Below are positions 1-9,063 of a DNA stretch of 64,000 bases, piece by piece. The stretch covers positions 2,294,001-2,358,000 of the forward strand of contig NZ_JQLI01000008.1 in assembly GCF_000744095.1 (NCBI RefSeq). Direction: 5' to 3'. Origin of the DNA: Cupriavidus necator A5-1. GTDB taxonomy: Bacteria > Pseudomonadota > Gammaproteobacteria > Burkholderiales > Burkholderiaceae. The position numbers were made by a program, and so were the translations under genes. Under the pieces are notes generated by a model. The model was not told where the DNA came from. It searched no databases and saw nothing but the letters and a program-made list of their open reading frames with translations. How positions within the stretch are numbered: position 1 is the stretch's first letter; every line of letters begins with the position of its first letter.

Positions 1-300
1 TAGGCGTGCAGCCAGCCTGGCAAACTGCGCCGCTCCAGAACGTTGCGCCCGAGCGAAAGTAAGCCGCGGTCGCTGATGGGCGGGCGCGCGGGCGTGCTAC
101 GTCGGTCCGAGCTCGCTAGAACGACAGCGTCCGTTCGGCGTCGTTGTTCCTGGCCAATCTGAATGTCGGATACCGCCTGATGAAAGAGGTGCGGCTCTTT
201 CCGAGACTGCTAGCGTAAGGCGGTACCCGACCCGTATCGGCCAGTCGTGTCGGCCCTGTATCCGACCAAAACTGGATGGGAAGGAGGCACCCAGGAGTAA
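1..300. other. Window start, no gene recognised
   Basis: No open frame here has a ribosome binding site, a recognisable motif or credible composition. The stretch lies downstream of the LysR gene on the - strand and may hold its terminator or decayed sequence. A gene tail running in from outside the window was looked for and not found. Confidence 0.3.
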
Positions 301-1218
301 TCAAGGCAGTCGGCGTTCGTCCGTGCCACGCGCGCCCTTAAGCCGTTTGAGAAACCATCGACCGGCAGGGCCGGGCGGTGTGTCTTTCCGATAAACCGCA
401 AACATGGCAATCGGCGGCGTATGCGGTTGAAAGGCCTCGATCCGCAAAGGAACCAGGCTGCCGGCATCCAGATCCGCCTGAACCATCGCCACCGGCATAT
501 GACCCCATCCGAATCCGGCACGCAGGAATGCATGCTTGGCGCCCAGATCGGCAAGCCGCCAGATCTGCGGCGAGAAGACGCCGAAGGTCGCGCCTTCGGT
601 TAGCGTCGTGCGGTCGGTGAGCACCAGTTGGACGTGGTCCTTGAGATCGCGTGGCCGGATGATTCCCTTGTGGGATGCCAACGCGTGCGATGGCGCCGTG
701 ACCGTGACCATGGGTACATCGAGCAGCTTCTCCGCATCCAGAATTTCCGGAACCGATGGCATCGAGCCGCTGATCCCCAGCCGGCACGCCTGCGCAAGTA
801 CGGGTTGCATGACGGCGCCAAGGGCCTCCACGTAAAGCCGCAGCGGCGTGTGAGGAAATTCGTTGCGGAATGCGCCGACGGCATCGGTCAGCGATGCCAT
901 CGGATACATGACGTCCACCACGACAGACAACTCGGGTTCGAGTCCGTCGGCAATCGCTCGCGCCTTGGACTTGAAGCCGTCCATGCCGCTTACCACCAGG
1001 CGCGCCTGCGCGAGCAGCACCGTCCCTTGCTCCGTCAGCCGAGGATAGCGCCCGCCGCGATCGAATAGCTGCACGCCAATCTGGCCTTCCAGATTGGCCA
1101 GCGTATGGCTGACAACCGACTGCGCCCGCCGCAGTTTGCGGCCCGCCGCGGAAAAGCTGCCTTCGTCTGCGGCGGCGATGAAAGTACGGAGCTGGTCCAA
1201 CGAGACGGCGTCGAGCAT
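301..1218 (-). CDS. LysR-family transcriptional regulator
   Basis: 305 residues, the normal length for the family. The N-terminal winged helix-turn-helix covers about residues 5-65 (LDQLRTFIAAADEGSFSAAG, then VVSHTLANLE), followed by a periplasmic-binding-like effector domain to the end. It diverges from the DoxX gene with about 100 bp between starts, and overlapping dyads lie in that gap. LysR proteins usually repress themselves and activate the divergent operon in response to a small molecule, so the target is probably the DoxX/NTF2/oxidoreductase genes. The effector cannot be read from the sequence. The start places the first helix at the expected distance from the N-terminus. Confidence 0.93.
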   Translation of the reverse strand: MLDAVSLDQLRTFIAAADEGSFSAAGRKLRRAQSVVSHTLANLEGQIGVQLFDRGGRYPRLTEQGTVLLAQARLVVSGMDGFKSKARAIADGLEPELSVVVDVMYPMASLTDAVGAFRNEFPHTPLRLYVEALGAVMQPVLAQACRLGISGSMPSVPEILDAEKLLDVPMVTVTAPSHALASHKGIIRPRDLKDHVQLVLTDRTTLTEGATFGVFSPQIWRLADLGAKHAFLRAGFGWGHMPVAMVQADLDAGSLVPLRIEAFQPHTPPIAMFAVYRKDTPPGPAGRWFLKRLKGARGTDERRLP

Positions 1219-1220
1219 AT

Positions 1221-1247
1221 ATCTATCCGATAGATGGATCTCATCTA
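1221..1247. promoter_or_regulatory. LysR-type operator dyads
   Basis: Two overlapping inverted repeats lie just upstream of the LysR start, in the divergent promoter region. ATCTATC-C-GATAGAT (1221-1235) has the T-N11-A pattern of LysR sites. TAGATG-gatct-CATCTA (1231-1247) is a second perfect dyad. The position fits autoregulation plus control of the DoxX operon; binding is inferred. Confidence 0.5.
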
Positions 1248-1320
1248 GAAATATAGGCTTCCTGGATACATGTCAAGTCTCTACTCTTCGGTCATCCACT
1301 CCTTGAAAAGGATGATCAAC

Positions 1321-1764
1321 ATGAACTCGAACCTGAACGCCCACATCAACGCCAACATCAACAGCCGTTCCGCCGTGCCGGCCATCGGCCGCACCCTGAT
1401 CGCCGCCATTTTCCTCGTCAGCGGCATCGGCAAGCTTCTGGCCCCCGGCGCAACCATGGCCTACATCGGATCGCTGGGCCTGCCCGCGCCCGCGTTGGGC
1501 CTCATCGGCGCATTGGTACTGGAACTGGCTGGCGCCGTGCTGCTGGCAGTCGGCTACAAGACGCGCCTGGTTGCGCTGCTGTTGGCGGCATACGCCGTGG
1601 TGACCGCGCTGATCTTCCACCACGCGCTGGCTGACCAGAACCAGATGTTCCATTTCCTGAAGAACCTCGCCATGGCCGGCGGCCTGTTGCAGGTCGTGGC
1701 GTTCGGCCCCGGAGCCTTCAGCGTTGACAGCCGCCGCGCGCCGGCCCAGCGGGTAGCTGCCTGA
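1321..1764 (+). CDS. DoxX-family membrane protein
   Basis: 147 residues. After a short Asn/Ser-rich N-terminus there are four hydrophobic segments typical of DoxX, beginning near IGRTLIAAIFLVSGIGKL, with the family's Gly-Lys-Leu after helix 1. Family members are small inner-membrane proteins, often next to oxidoreductases and linked to redox stress; no enzymatic activity is assigned here. The ATG at 1321 is chosen because AAGGA sits 9 bases upstream; an upstream in-frame ATG at 1270 has no binding site. It is first of a three-gene run with the NTF2-like protein and the MDR oxidoreductase. Confidence 0.85.
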   Translation: MNSNLNAHINANINSRSAVPAIGRTLIAAIFLVSGIGKLLAPGATMAYIGSLGLPAPALGLIGALVLELAGAVLLAVGYKTRLVALLLAAYAVVTALIFHHALADQNQMFHFLKNLAMAGGLLQVVAFGPGAFSVDSRRAPAQRVAA

Positions 1765-1792
1765 CAGTTGGCATCCAGAGGAGAAACGCATC

Positions 1793-2221
1793 ATGAGCAT
1801 CGCAACAGAGCTTTTGCAGCAACACCTCCAGTGGCTGGTGGACGACCACCAGCAATGGCAGGAACTGATCGCCGACGACATCGTGTGGGATCTTCCCTAC
1901 GCCCCCAGCCTGGGCCATCCGTTGCAACTCGACGGACGCGACGCCGTGCTGCGGCATGTGAACTGGTTCGGGGGCGCGGTCAAGGATTTTCGCTTCTTCG
2001 ATACTGTGGTAATCGCCACCGATGACTCCCAGCATGCCGTCGCGCGCGTGCGTGCCGAAGGGCTGATTGCCGCGACCGGTCGGACCTACCGGCAAGAGTA
2101 CGTCGTCTTCCTTACCGCCCGTGACGGCCGAATCGCGCACCTCCGCGAGTATTTCGATCCCGTGCAGGCCGCACTCGCACTCGATGCCCCAATTGTGGGT
2201 GTCTCTTCCAGGAGCATCTAA
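1793..2221 (+). CDS. SnoaL/NTF2-like family protein
   Basis: 142 residues with the cone-shaped NTF2 fold pattern: an N-terminal helix, an acidic segment (LIADDIVWDLPYAPSLGHP), a GRDAVLRHVNWF helix and a C-terminal sheet ending DGRIAHLREYFDPV. This superfamily includes isomerases, hydratases and polyketide cyclases as well as proteins of unknown role, so no reaction is assigned. AGGAG precedes the start. The stop overlaps the next start by one base, showing translational coupling with the oxidoreductase. Confidence 0.85.
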   Translation: MSIATELLQQHLQWLVDDHQQWQELIADDIVWDLPYAPSLGHPLQLDGRDAVLRHVNWFGGAVKDFRFFDTVVIATDDSQHAVARVRAEGLIAATGRTYRQEYVVFLTARDGRIAHLREYFDPVQAALALDAPIVGVSSRSI

Positions 2222-3147
2222 TGAAAGCCATACGTGTTGCTGCCTATGGCAGCCCGGACATCATGACGCTGGCCGAGCTGGACGACCCCGTGCCCGGCGA
2301 TAACGAAGTGCTGATCGATGTCGCCGCTGCGTCGGTGAATCCGATCGACTGGAAAATAGTCAGTGGCGCGATGAAGGCGTTCATACCGCTTCCGTTGCCC
2401 TTCACACCCGGCGTCGATGCCGCGGGCACCGTCATCGCGGTGGGGCGCAACGTCACCACGCTGGCGCCGGGCGACGAGGTGATGGGATTTATCGGCATCG
2501 TCGGCGCCTTCGCCACGCGCGCTGTGGTCGACGCCGCTCGCCTTGCGCGCAAACCAGCGTCTCTTGGTTTCGTGGAAGCGGCTGCGATTCCCGCTGCGTC
2601 GCTTACGGCGTGGCAGGCGCTGCACGAACATGGCGCGTTGCAGGCCGGTCAGACGGTCCTGATTCACGCTGCGGCAGGCGGTGTGGGCAGCGTAGCCGTG
2701 CAGCTCGCCAAACTGGCCGGCGCCCGCGTGACTGGCACCGCGTCGGCCGGCAATCGGGACTACGTGCAAAGCCTCGGTGCCACGGAGGTGATCGACTACG
2801 CCGCGGAAGATTTTGCGGCGCGCGCGTCGAAATTCGATGTGGTGCTGGACCTGGTGGGCGGCGATACGCAGGCGCGTTCATGGTCCGTGCTGAAGCCGGG
2901 CGGAATACTGGTGTCCACCGTCAGCAAGCCCGATCCGGCGCGCGGCCACGATGTGGGCGCCACCGGCAAGAACTTCGCCACCCGCGCCGATGGATCGCTG
3001 CTCGCAATGTTGGCCGCACTTTATGCCTCGGGCGAATTGCGCACCCACATTGATTCGGTCTTTTCCCTTCCAAAGGCAAGCCATGCCCTTGCACGGAGCA
3101 TGAGCGGCCACGTGCGCGGGAAGGTGACACTCGATGTAGCCGCTTAG
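2221..3147 (+). CDS. NADP-dependent quinone-oxidoreductase-like MDR
   Basis: 308 residues of the zinc-free medium-chain dehydrogenase/reductase superfamily. The GroES-like N-terminal domain contains SVNPIDWKIVSG and FTPGVDAAG. The cofactor domain has LIHAAAGGVGSVAVQLAK, the NADPH-binding Gly motif of quinone oxidoreductases. No structural-zinc cysteine cluster is visible, which favours quinone or enal reduction over alcohol dehydrogenation. It is coupled to the NTF2-like gene; CAGGAG lies within the end of that gene. Substrate unknown. Confidence 0.92.
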   Translation: MKAIRVAAYGSPDIMTLAELDDPVPGDNEVLIDVAAASVNPIDWKIVSGAMKAFIPLPLPFTPGVDAAGTVIAVGRNVTTLAPGDEVMGFIGIVGAFATRAVVDAARLARKPASLGFVEAAAIPAASLTAWQALHEHGALQAGQTVLIHAAAGGVGSVAVQLAKLAGARVTGTASAGNRDYVQSLGATEVIDYAAEDFAARASKFDVVLDLVGGDTQARSWSVLKPGGILVSTVSKPDPARGHDVGATGKNFATRADGSLLAMLAALYASGELRTHIDSVFSLPKASHALARSMSGHVRGKVTLDVAA

Positions 3148-3153
3148 CGAAGC

Positions 3154-4080
3154 CTACGTCCCGAAGCGGACCGCCGGCGAGAGCGTGAACGATTCGCGCA
3201 TGTCGCGCACTTCCTCGACCGGCGTACGGCCAAACAGGCGCTTGAACTCCCGGCTGAACTGGGACGCGCTTTCGTAGCCGACGCGTCCCGCTGCCGCCGC
3301 CGCGGTCACGCCGTCCCGGATCATCATGAGGCGTGCCTGATGAAGGCGGGTGGACTTGATGTACTGGATCGGCGATGTCTGTGTCACGGTGCGAAAGTTG
3401 GCGTGAAACGCCGGCACGCTCATACCCGCTTCCTCGGCAAGACGCGCGACGTTGAGCGGCGTTGCATATTCGGTGTGAATCCGCTTGAGTGCCCGCGCCA
3501 CGCGTCCGAAGCGGCCGTGATGCGCCAGGGCGGCACGCATCGCCGCGCCCTGCTCGCCAGTGAGCACGCGATAGCAGATCTCGCGCACGATCGCTGGACC
3601 CAGTACCAGCGCATCGAGCGGCACCGTCAATGCTTCCAGCAACCGTATCGTCGCGCCCGCAAGATCGCCGTCCAGCGGTGTGGAGACGATGCCGGCTGGC
3701 GGCGCTTCGGGATGCTGCCCGGCCGCACCGATCTGCGTGATCAGGTCGCTCAGTTCGATCAGGTCCAGCCGGATCGATACCGCAAGCATGGGCTCCTCTG
3801 GCGAGGCCTGCGTTTCCGTCGAGAACGGTAGCGGGACGGACAGCACGAGGTAATGCTGCGCGTCGTAGACATAGACCTCGTTGCCCAGGAATCCGAGCTT
3901 GCGCCCCTGGCAAACAATCACGATGCTCGGCTCGTACAGCACCGGCGTGCGCCCGAGCGGGCGATCCGAACGCATCAGCCGCACGCTGTCGAGTGCCGAC
4001 TGCGTGTAACCCTCGTTGGGCGCCAGTCTTTCCAGCAGCCGGACCATCCGGATGGAAGCGGGATTGCGGTTGTTCGACAC
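3154..4080 (-). CDS. AraC-family transcriptional regulator
   Basis: 308 residues. The N-terminal part (about 30-200) matches the AraC_N ligand-binding type (PSIVIVCQGRKLGFLG, then YLVLSVPLPF). The C-terminal 100 residues carry two helix-turn-helices (PLNVARLAEEAGMSVPAFH and AAGRVGYESASQFSREFKR). It diverges from the three-SDR run, which is its likely target, with 250 bp between. It ends 7 bp from the convergent oxidoreductase gene. Ligand not predictable. Confidence 0.92.
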   Translation of the reverse strand: MSNNRNPASIRMVRLLERLAPNEGYTQSALDSVRLMRSDRPLGRTPVLYEPSIVIVCQGRKLGFLGNEVYVYDAQHYLVLSVPLPFSTETQASPEEPMLAVSIRLDLIELSDLITQIGAAGQHPEAPPAGIVSTPLDGDLAGATIRLLEALTVPLDALVLGPAIVREICYRVLTGEQGAAMRAALAHHGRFGRVARALKRIHTEYATPLNVARLAEEAGMSVPAFHANFRTVTQTSPIQYIKSTRLHQARLMMIRDGVTAAAAAGRVGYESASQFSREFKRLFGRTPVEEVRDMRESFTLSPAVRFGT

Positions 4081-4330
4081 CGCACTCTCCTGTAGTCGCG
4101 ATAGACGGCATTGTAGTCATCCCCCGCCGCACGCGCCACCCTGATCAATAGGAATAGGCAATAACGGCATCGCTCCGTGTATTCGCCTCCGGGGCCGTCT
4201 TCCCTACCATTCATTCACCGGCCGACGAACACGTACCGCTTCATTTCAGGCCGAAACCGGCACGGCATGTTCTGCGGGCAATCAGCGGACAGGCGCGGCC
4301 AAATCCGAACCGACAATAGGAGTATGCAAG

Positions 4331-5071
4331 ATGGCAATCCCATCCACCGAATCGAAGGTCATCCTGATTACCGGCGCCAGCAGCGGCATTGGCGAGGGCG
4401 CCGCCCGTTTGCTGGCCGCGCAAGGCCATCGGCTTGTGATCGGCGCGCGCCGCACCGACAGGCTCGTCGAGCTGACGGAGTCGCTGCAGGCAGCCGGCGG
4501 CATCGTGCGCTATCGCGAACTCGACGTCACTTCGGCCGATGACGTCGCGGCTTTCGCACGCTTTGCGCTCGATGCCTTCGGCCGCATCGACGTGCTCATC
4601 AACAATGCGGGCGTGATGCCGCTGTCGCCGCTGAACGCGCTGAAGGTCACCGAGTGGAACCGCATGATCGACGTGAATATCCGTGGCGTCCTGCACGGCA
4701 TCGCCGCCGTCCTGTCGACCATGGAGCAGCAAGGCCAGGGCCAGATCATCAATATCTCCTCGATCGGCGGCCTGTCCGTGTCGCCGACTGCGGCCGTCTA
4801 CTGCGCCACCAAGTTTGCCGTGCGCGCCATTTCCGACGGGCTGCGCCAGGAGACCGACAAGATCCGCGTGACGGTGATCTGCCCGGGCGTGGTGGAGTCC
4901 GAACTGGCCGATTCGATTTCCGACGACACCGCACGCTCGGCGATGCAGGAGTTCCGCCGCATCGCCATCACGCCCGACGCCATCGCCCGCGCCATCGCCT
5001 ACGCCGTGGAGCAGCCGGCCGATGTGGACGTCAGCGAAATCGTCGTACGGCCCACCGCCAGCCCGTTCTGA
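4331..5071 (+). CDS. Short-chain dehydrogenase/reductase (SDR) 1
   Basis: 246 residues, classical SDR length. The NAD(P)-binding TGASSGIGEG is near the N-terminus, NNAGV follows around residue 90, the catalytic Ser is in INISSIGG and the catalytic YCATK follows. This is the complete Ser-Tyr-Lys set of an oxidoreductase acting on alcohols or ketones; substrate not assigned. AGGAG sits 8 bases before the chosen ATG. First of three consecutive SDR genes on the + strand, divergent from the AraC regulator. Confidence 0.93.
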   Translation: MAIPSTESKVILITGASSGIGEGAARLLAAQGHRLVIGARRTDRLVELTESLQAAGGIVRYRELDVTSADDVAAFARFALDAFGRIDVLINNAGVMPLSPLNALKVTEWNRMIDVNIRGVLHGIAAVLSTMEQQGQGQIINISSIGGLSVSPTAAVYCATKFAVRAISDGLRQETDKIRVTVICPGVVESELADSISDDTARSAMQEFRRIAITPDAIARAIAYAVEQPADVDVSEIVVRPTASPF

Positions 5072-5112
5072 ACGCCGGGCACCTGTCACGCAATCCGATC
5101 AAGGAAACCATC

Positions 5113-5874
5113 ATGACATCACGCAATCGAGAAACCGGCGCCTTCGCAGGCAAGGTTGCCATCGTTACCGGCGCGGCCAGCGGCATTGGCCTGGCCACTA
5201 CGCAACTACTGCATGCCGAAGGTGCAAACGTGATCGCCGTGGGACGCAGCGCCAACGTCGAGGCCCTAGCCCGCCCCGGCATCGTTCCCCTTGTCGCCGA
5301 CGTGGCGCGCGAGGAAAGCGCCGTGCAGGCAGTCGCAACTGCGATCGAGCAATTTGGCAAGCTCGACATCCTCGTCAACAACGCCGCGATCATCATAAAC
5401 AAGCCCGTCGTCGACATGTCGCTCGACGACTGGAACAGCATCCAGGCCGTCAACGCCACGGGGGCGTTCCTGTTCTCGCGCGAGGCCATGCGCGCGATGG
5501 TGCCGGCAAAGACTGGCGCCATTGTCAATGTGGGTTCGTACGCGTGCTATCAGGCATTCCCGACGATCGCGGCCTACGCGGCGTCGAAGGGTGCGCTGGC
5601 GCAGTTGACGCGCGCGTTGTCGCTCGAAGCCATCGAGCATGGCATCCGCGTCAATGCGGTGGGCTCCGGTGACGTCATCACCAACATCACCAACCACATC
5701 CACGCCGACGGTCAGGCGTTCCTGGCCGAGCATGGCAAGAAGGCGCCGATCCGCCGCGCGGCCCAGCCAAAAGAAATCGCAGAGGTGATTGCCTTCCTGG
5801 CATCGGAAAAGGCCAGTTTCATTGTCGGCGCCGTGGTGATGGCCGACGGCGGCATGAGCGTCGCGCTGCCGTGA
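5113..5874 (+). CDS. Short-chain dehydrogenase/reductase (SDR) 2
   Basis: 253 residues. Motifs in order: VTGAASGIGLA, NNAAI in place of NNAG, IVNVGSYA with the catalytic Ser, YAASKGA, and a C-terminal VVMADGGMSVA typical of FabG-like SDRs. The start is the ATG at 5113 with AAGGA ahead; the frame is open upstream but that part overlaps SDR 1 and is not coding. It follows SDR 1 by 41 bp and precedes SDR 3 by 43 bp, so all three are probably one transcript. Confidence 0.93.
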   Translation: MTSRNRETGAFAGKVAIVTGAASGIGLATTQLLHAEGANVIAVGRSANVEALARPGIVPLVADVAREESAVQAVATAIEQFGKLDILVNNAAIIINKPVVDMSLDDWNSIQAVNATGAFLFSREAMRAMVPAKTGAIVNVGSYACYQAFPTIAAYAASKGALAQLTRALSLEAIEHGIRVNAVGSGDVITNITNHIHADGQAFLAEHGKKAPIRRAAQPKEIAEVIAFLASEKASFIVGAVVMADGGMSVALP

Positions 5875-5917
5875 GGACGTTGCACATCCAATCTACAACC
5901 ACACAAGGATTTTCATC

Positions 5918-6766
5918 ATGAAAACAGCATTCCGTACCTGGTTCATCACCGGCGCATCGAAAGGCGTCGGCCAGAAAGTCGTCAAGCATCTGCTTGAGCA
6001 AGGCCACCGCGTGGCCGCAACGTCGCGCACCGCAGAATCGCTGACCAAGGCGTTCGGCCAGGCATCCGACGACTTCCTTCCGCTCGAAGTGGACCTGACC
6101 AATGACCACAGCGTCCAGCAGGCAATCGAGAAGGCCGTGCAGACGTTTGGCGCCATCGACGTGGTCGTGAACAACGCTGGATACGCGCAGCAAGGAACTG
6201 TCGAGGCATTGTCCGACGACGAGCTTCGCCAGAATTTCGAAGTCAACTTCTTTGCGCCGATGGTCGTACTGCGCCATGCGCTGCCGCATCTTCGCAGCCA
6301 GCGCAACGGGCACATCATCAATATCGGGTCCATCGTAGGCTACCAGGGTGGATATGCCGGCTGGGGCAGCTACGTCGCGAGCAAGTTCGCGCTGGCAGGT
6401 CTGACCGAGTCGCTGGCCGCGGAAGTTGCCGAACTTGGTATTCGCGCCACGGTGGTCTATCCCGGTCCAGTCCGCACCGATTTCCTGTCGAGCGGCGCGC
6501 TGGCAGTGGCCAAGCGGCAGATCGACGACTACTCGGAGGCCAAGGCTTCGCTCGACTTGCATCTGGGCACGCTGCACGGCCATCAGGCCGGAGACCCTGA
6601 CAAGCTGGCACTGCTGATCATCCAGGCCGCCAGTGTCGAATCGCCGCCGCTGCATCTGTTTGCCGGCAAGATCGCCAACGAACTTGCGGCAGCCAAGGCG
6701 AACGCTGTCGCAAAGGACCTCGACGCGTGGAGGGGCTCTTCCGAAGCCACCGATTTCGCGGATTGA
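5918..6766 (+). CDS. Short-chain dehydrogenase/reductase (SDR) 3
   Basis: 282 residues with TGASKGVGQK, NNAGY, INIGSIVG and YVASKFA, the full SDR catalytic set. The longer C-terminus and the segment GPVRTDFLSSG place it with extended retinol-dehydrogenase-like SDRs rather than FabG. AAGGA lies 12 bases before the ATG. Last gene of the SDR run; a strong terminator follows within 20 bp. Substrate unknown. Confidence 0.92.
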   Translation: MKTAFRTWFITGASKGVGQKVVKHLLEQGHRVAATSRTAESLTKAFGQASDDFLPLEVDLTNDHSVQQAIEKAVQTFGAIDVVVNNAGYAQQGTVEALSDDELRQNFEVNFFAPMVVLRHALPHLRSQRNGHIINIGSIVGYQGGYAGWGSYVASKFALAGLTESLAAEVAELGIRATVVYPGPVRTDFLSSGALAVAKRQIDDYSEAKASLDLHLGTLHGHQAGDPDKLALLIIQAASVESPPLHLFAGKIANELAAAKANAVAKDLDAWRGSSEATDFAD

Positions 6767-6780
6767 TTGAGAGGTGTGCG

Positions 6781-6808
6781 AATGTCCCGGCCTTGCCGGG
6801 ACATTTTT
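6781..6808 (+). terminator. Rho-independent terminator after SDR run
   Basis: A perfect 11-bp stem (AATGTCCCGGC with GCCGGGACATT) around a 3-base loop ends in a T run at 6804-6808. It lies 14 bp after the stop of SDR 3 and closes the operon. Confidence 0.85.
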
Positions 6809-6811
6809 GCG

Positions 6812-7446
6812 ACGACGCGGCAATGCAACGCACAAGATAAGACGGGTGCAGGCCGGGTCCCAATACCGTCTCTGGGGCACCCATTAACGGCGGCTTCGCT
6901 CTGACAACTATCACCAAGAAGCGACATTCAATCGGGTGCACAGCTATGTCTCAAACTGGCCGGTCTCGGTCGGATGCCCGCCGCGAAACGGTGGCCGTCT
7001 CAGACCGACCCTTCTCTGTCATCCCTTGGATTCGAATCGAGAGAGCGAAGTGGGTCTATGAGCGGTCATCCGGCCTTTCTCCTGTGTCTTGCCACTCGCA
7101 CGGCCTACGCCAACAAGTCATCCCGCTGCCGAACCCGAATTCTTGCGGAAGCTCTTCCCAAGGAATAATCCCTGTTTCCAATACAAACAGGATGCCGTTC
7201 AGCCCGTGCGGTATCTACATGAGGACGCCCACCTTTCGGAGAGGCTTCTATTTGCAAGGGCTGCAAGGTTTGCTGCCCACATCGAGTGGGCAGCAATCGT
7301 TTGAGGGCTGACTAGGTGAGAAGGACAGCGAGACGACGGGGTTGCTCCTTCATCGCGAGCTTCAGGAGGCCTTCGCAGAAACTGCCTCACCTTTGCCTTT
7401 GCTTCCCCGGGTGCTTCCAATCGGAGCGATATGGACGGCCTAGCTA
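6812..7446. other. Gene-poor stretch with a dispersed-repeat copy
   Basis: No credible gene was found. Bases 6962-7011 resemble 16559-16607 (shared blocks TCTCGGTCGGAT, CCGTCTC and GACCGACCC), so both may derive from one dispersed element. Frames here are short and lack binding sites. Confidence 0.45.
7270..7296. terminator. Hairpin, possible terminator
   Basis: A perfect 11-bp stem, TTGCTGCCCAC with GTGGGCAGCAA, around ATCGA. No T run follows on either strand, so factor-independent termination is uncertain. It lies about 150 bp beyond the end of the - strand DUF1348 gene. Confidence 0.4.
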
Positions 7447-7926
7447 TTAGAGGCCGAGATCCGACAAGCCGGGGTGATCATCTGGACGACGACCGAGCGG
7501 CCAATGGAACTTCCGTTCTTCTTCCTTGATTGGCAAATCATTGATGCAAGCGTAGCGATTCACCATCAGACCGTCCTCGCCGAACTCCCAGTTCTCATTG
7601 CCATAGGACCGGAACCAGTTGCCGGAGTCGTCACGCCACTCGTAGGCGTAGCGCACGGCAATCCTGTTATCCGTGAACGCCCACAGCTCCTTGATGAGAC
7701 GGTACTCCAACTCCTTCGACCATTTGCGCTCTAGAAACGCTCGGGCTTCGTCGCGGCCGTTTGCGAATTCAGCACGGTTGCGCCATCGCGTATCCAGGCT
7801 GTACGCGAGGGACGCTTTGGCAGCGTCGCGGGTGTTCCAGCCATCCTCGGCTAGGCGCACTTTCTCGATGGCGGATTCGCGTGTGAAAGGGGGAAGCGGC
7901 GGACGGAGTTCAGTGTTAGTCGACAT
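7447..7926 (-). CDS. DUF1348 (NTF2-like) family protein
   Basis: 159 residues, typical of DUF1348. Visible family segments are RLAEDGWNTRDAAKASLAY, TRWRNRAEF and the Trp/Tyr-rich RYAYEWRDDSGNWFRSYGNE, with a C-terminal WPLGRRPDDHPGLSDLGL. The family has an NTF2-like fold and no established reaction. AGAGGTGA precedes the start. It stands alone, 130 bp from the next - strand gene. Confidence 0.9.
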   Translation of the reverse strand: MSTNTELRPPLPPFTRESAIEKVRLAEDGWNTRDAAKASLAYSLDTRWRNRAEFANGRDEARAFLERKWSKELEYRLIKELWAFTDNRIAVRYAYEWRDDSGNWFRSYGNENWEFGEDGLMVNRYACINDLPIKEEERKFHWPLGRRPDDHPGLSDLGL

Positions 7927-8057
7927 GAAATCACCTCTGTGGTTGGTGGATGAAGACCCGATACCGGGCCGAAGGGTTGATAAGAGCAGTGCTGCGTGTT
8001 TTCAAATGCTTGGTGTGGCGATTAGCCCGTGCACAGGCAGATTCCTAATCCGCTCGC

Positions 8058-8306
8058 TTACGCCGCGAACGTGATGTAACCGCCCGAGTGCGTCATGATG
8101 TGCGCCCAACGCACGGCCGCGTACAGGCCCTCCGCGCACGCAAAGTCACTACCGTCAATTGCGACGACCCACTGGTCTTCATTGAGGCGAAGCACGAGGC
8201 GCTGGCTGTCGACCAGATCGCTGTACCAGCGCCATGTGGCCAGGTTCGATTTATCCGCCTGCAGAGCTTGATGAAGGAGGGCGACTTGGGAATGTGAGTA
8301 GCGCAT
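8058..8306 (-). CDS. Small hypothetical protein under TetR control
   Basis: 82 residues, not recognised. It is rich in Trp and Tyr (NLATWRWYSDLV, LNEDQWVVAID) with no signal peptide or membrane segment. AAGGAG lies 7 bases before the ATG. It diverges from the TetR gene, and three operator-like dyads fill the shared promoter region, so it is the best candidate target of that regulator. Function unknown. Confidence 0.75.
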   Translation of the reverse strand: MRYSHSQVALLHQALQADKSNLATWRWYSDLVDSQRLVLRLNEDQWVVAIDGSDFACAEGLYAAVRWAHIMTHSGGYITFAA

Positions 8307-8342
8307 GGCAGTCTCCTTGAAGCATCGACCTTTGATATGATG

Positions 8343-8435
8343 TAGACCGTTCTGTATCTATAATGGTGTAGACAGATCTGTCTGTCAAGAAAATTTCTCA
8401 TGTCTCCCGGTACCTTTGCAGAGACAGGTCTGTCT
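8343..8435. promoter_or_regulatory. Three TetR-type operator dyads
   Basis: AGACAGATCTGTCT (8370-8383) is a perfect palindrome. AGACAGGTCTGTCT (8422-8435) differs at one central base. TAGACCGTTCTGTA (8343-8356) is a degenerate third copy. All sit between the divergent 82-residue gene and the TetR gene. The layout fits autorepression and control of the neighbour; which protein binds is inferred. Confidence 0.75.
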
Positions 8436-8475
8436 GCGATACTAGAGGCATCGAGTGGGTCAAAAAGGGGCTGAA

Positions 8476-9063
8476 ATGTCACAACCTTCCGCACGCGACC
8501 GGATATTGGAAACTGCGGCGCGCTTGTTCTATCAGGACGGGTTCCGTGCCACAGGCATCGACAAGATCATTGCCGAGTCAGGCGTTGCGAAAATGTCGCT
8601 TTACCGGCATTTCGCCTCCAAGAACGAACTCATTGCGGCGTTCCTGGACCGTCGTCATGACTTCTGGATGCGCTGGTTTGTCGAAGACGTGGAGGCTCGT
8701 TTTGCTCAGCGTGCCGAGCTGTCCGTCCTCGCAGAAGCCTTGGGTGAATGGTTCGCGCAGGAAGACTTCCGTGGTTGCGCCTTCATCAATGTGGTAGCCG
8801 AAGCCGGATCCACGGGAGACTCTGGGCACCTTCAGCAGGCCGTATCCCATAAGCACTCAATGGAGCGGTACATTTCTGAACTCGCTGGCCGCCTCGGGCT
8901 GCAGTCACCTGCTACCGTCGCCGGAGATGCGATGATCTGCGTAGAAGGCATGATTGTGCGCTATCAGATGACGCATGATTCCACGGTGGTTGATTCGGGC
9001 AAGCGCGTACTGGCGCGAATCGAAGAGGGCGCCTCAACCAGGCGCAGAGCCAAAGCTGCCTGA
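8476..9063 (+). CDS. TetR/AcrR-family transcriptional regulator
   Basis: 195 residues. The N-terminal TetR helix-turn-helix is plain (RILETAARLFYQDGFRATG, then SVAKMSLYRHF-like GVAKMSLYRHFASKNEL). The remaining helical part is the ligand and dimer domain, with QEDFRGCAFINVVAEAG typical of the YjdC/AcrR-like group. The ATG at 8476 is preceded by AAGGGG; a GTG at 8455 is an alternative. It probably represses itself and the divergent small gene through the dyads between them. Confidence 0.93.
   Translation: MSQPSARDRILETAARLFYQDGFRATGIDKIIAESGVAKMSLYRHFASKNELIAAFLDRRHDFWMRWFVEDVEARFAQRAELSVLAEALGEWFAQEDFRGCAFINVVAEAGSTGDSGHLQQAVSHKHSMERYISELAGRLGLQSPATVAGDAMICVEGMIVRYQMTHDSTVVDSGKRVLARIEEGASTRRRAKAA

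Noticed and set aside
2921..4132. 403-codon - strand frame over the AraC gene
   Set aside because: Another frame of the same strand encodes the AraC protein with all motifs; this one has none.
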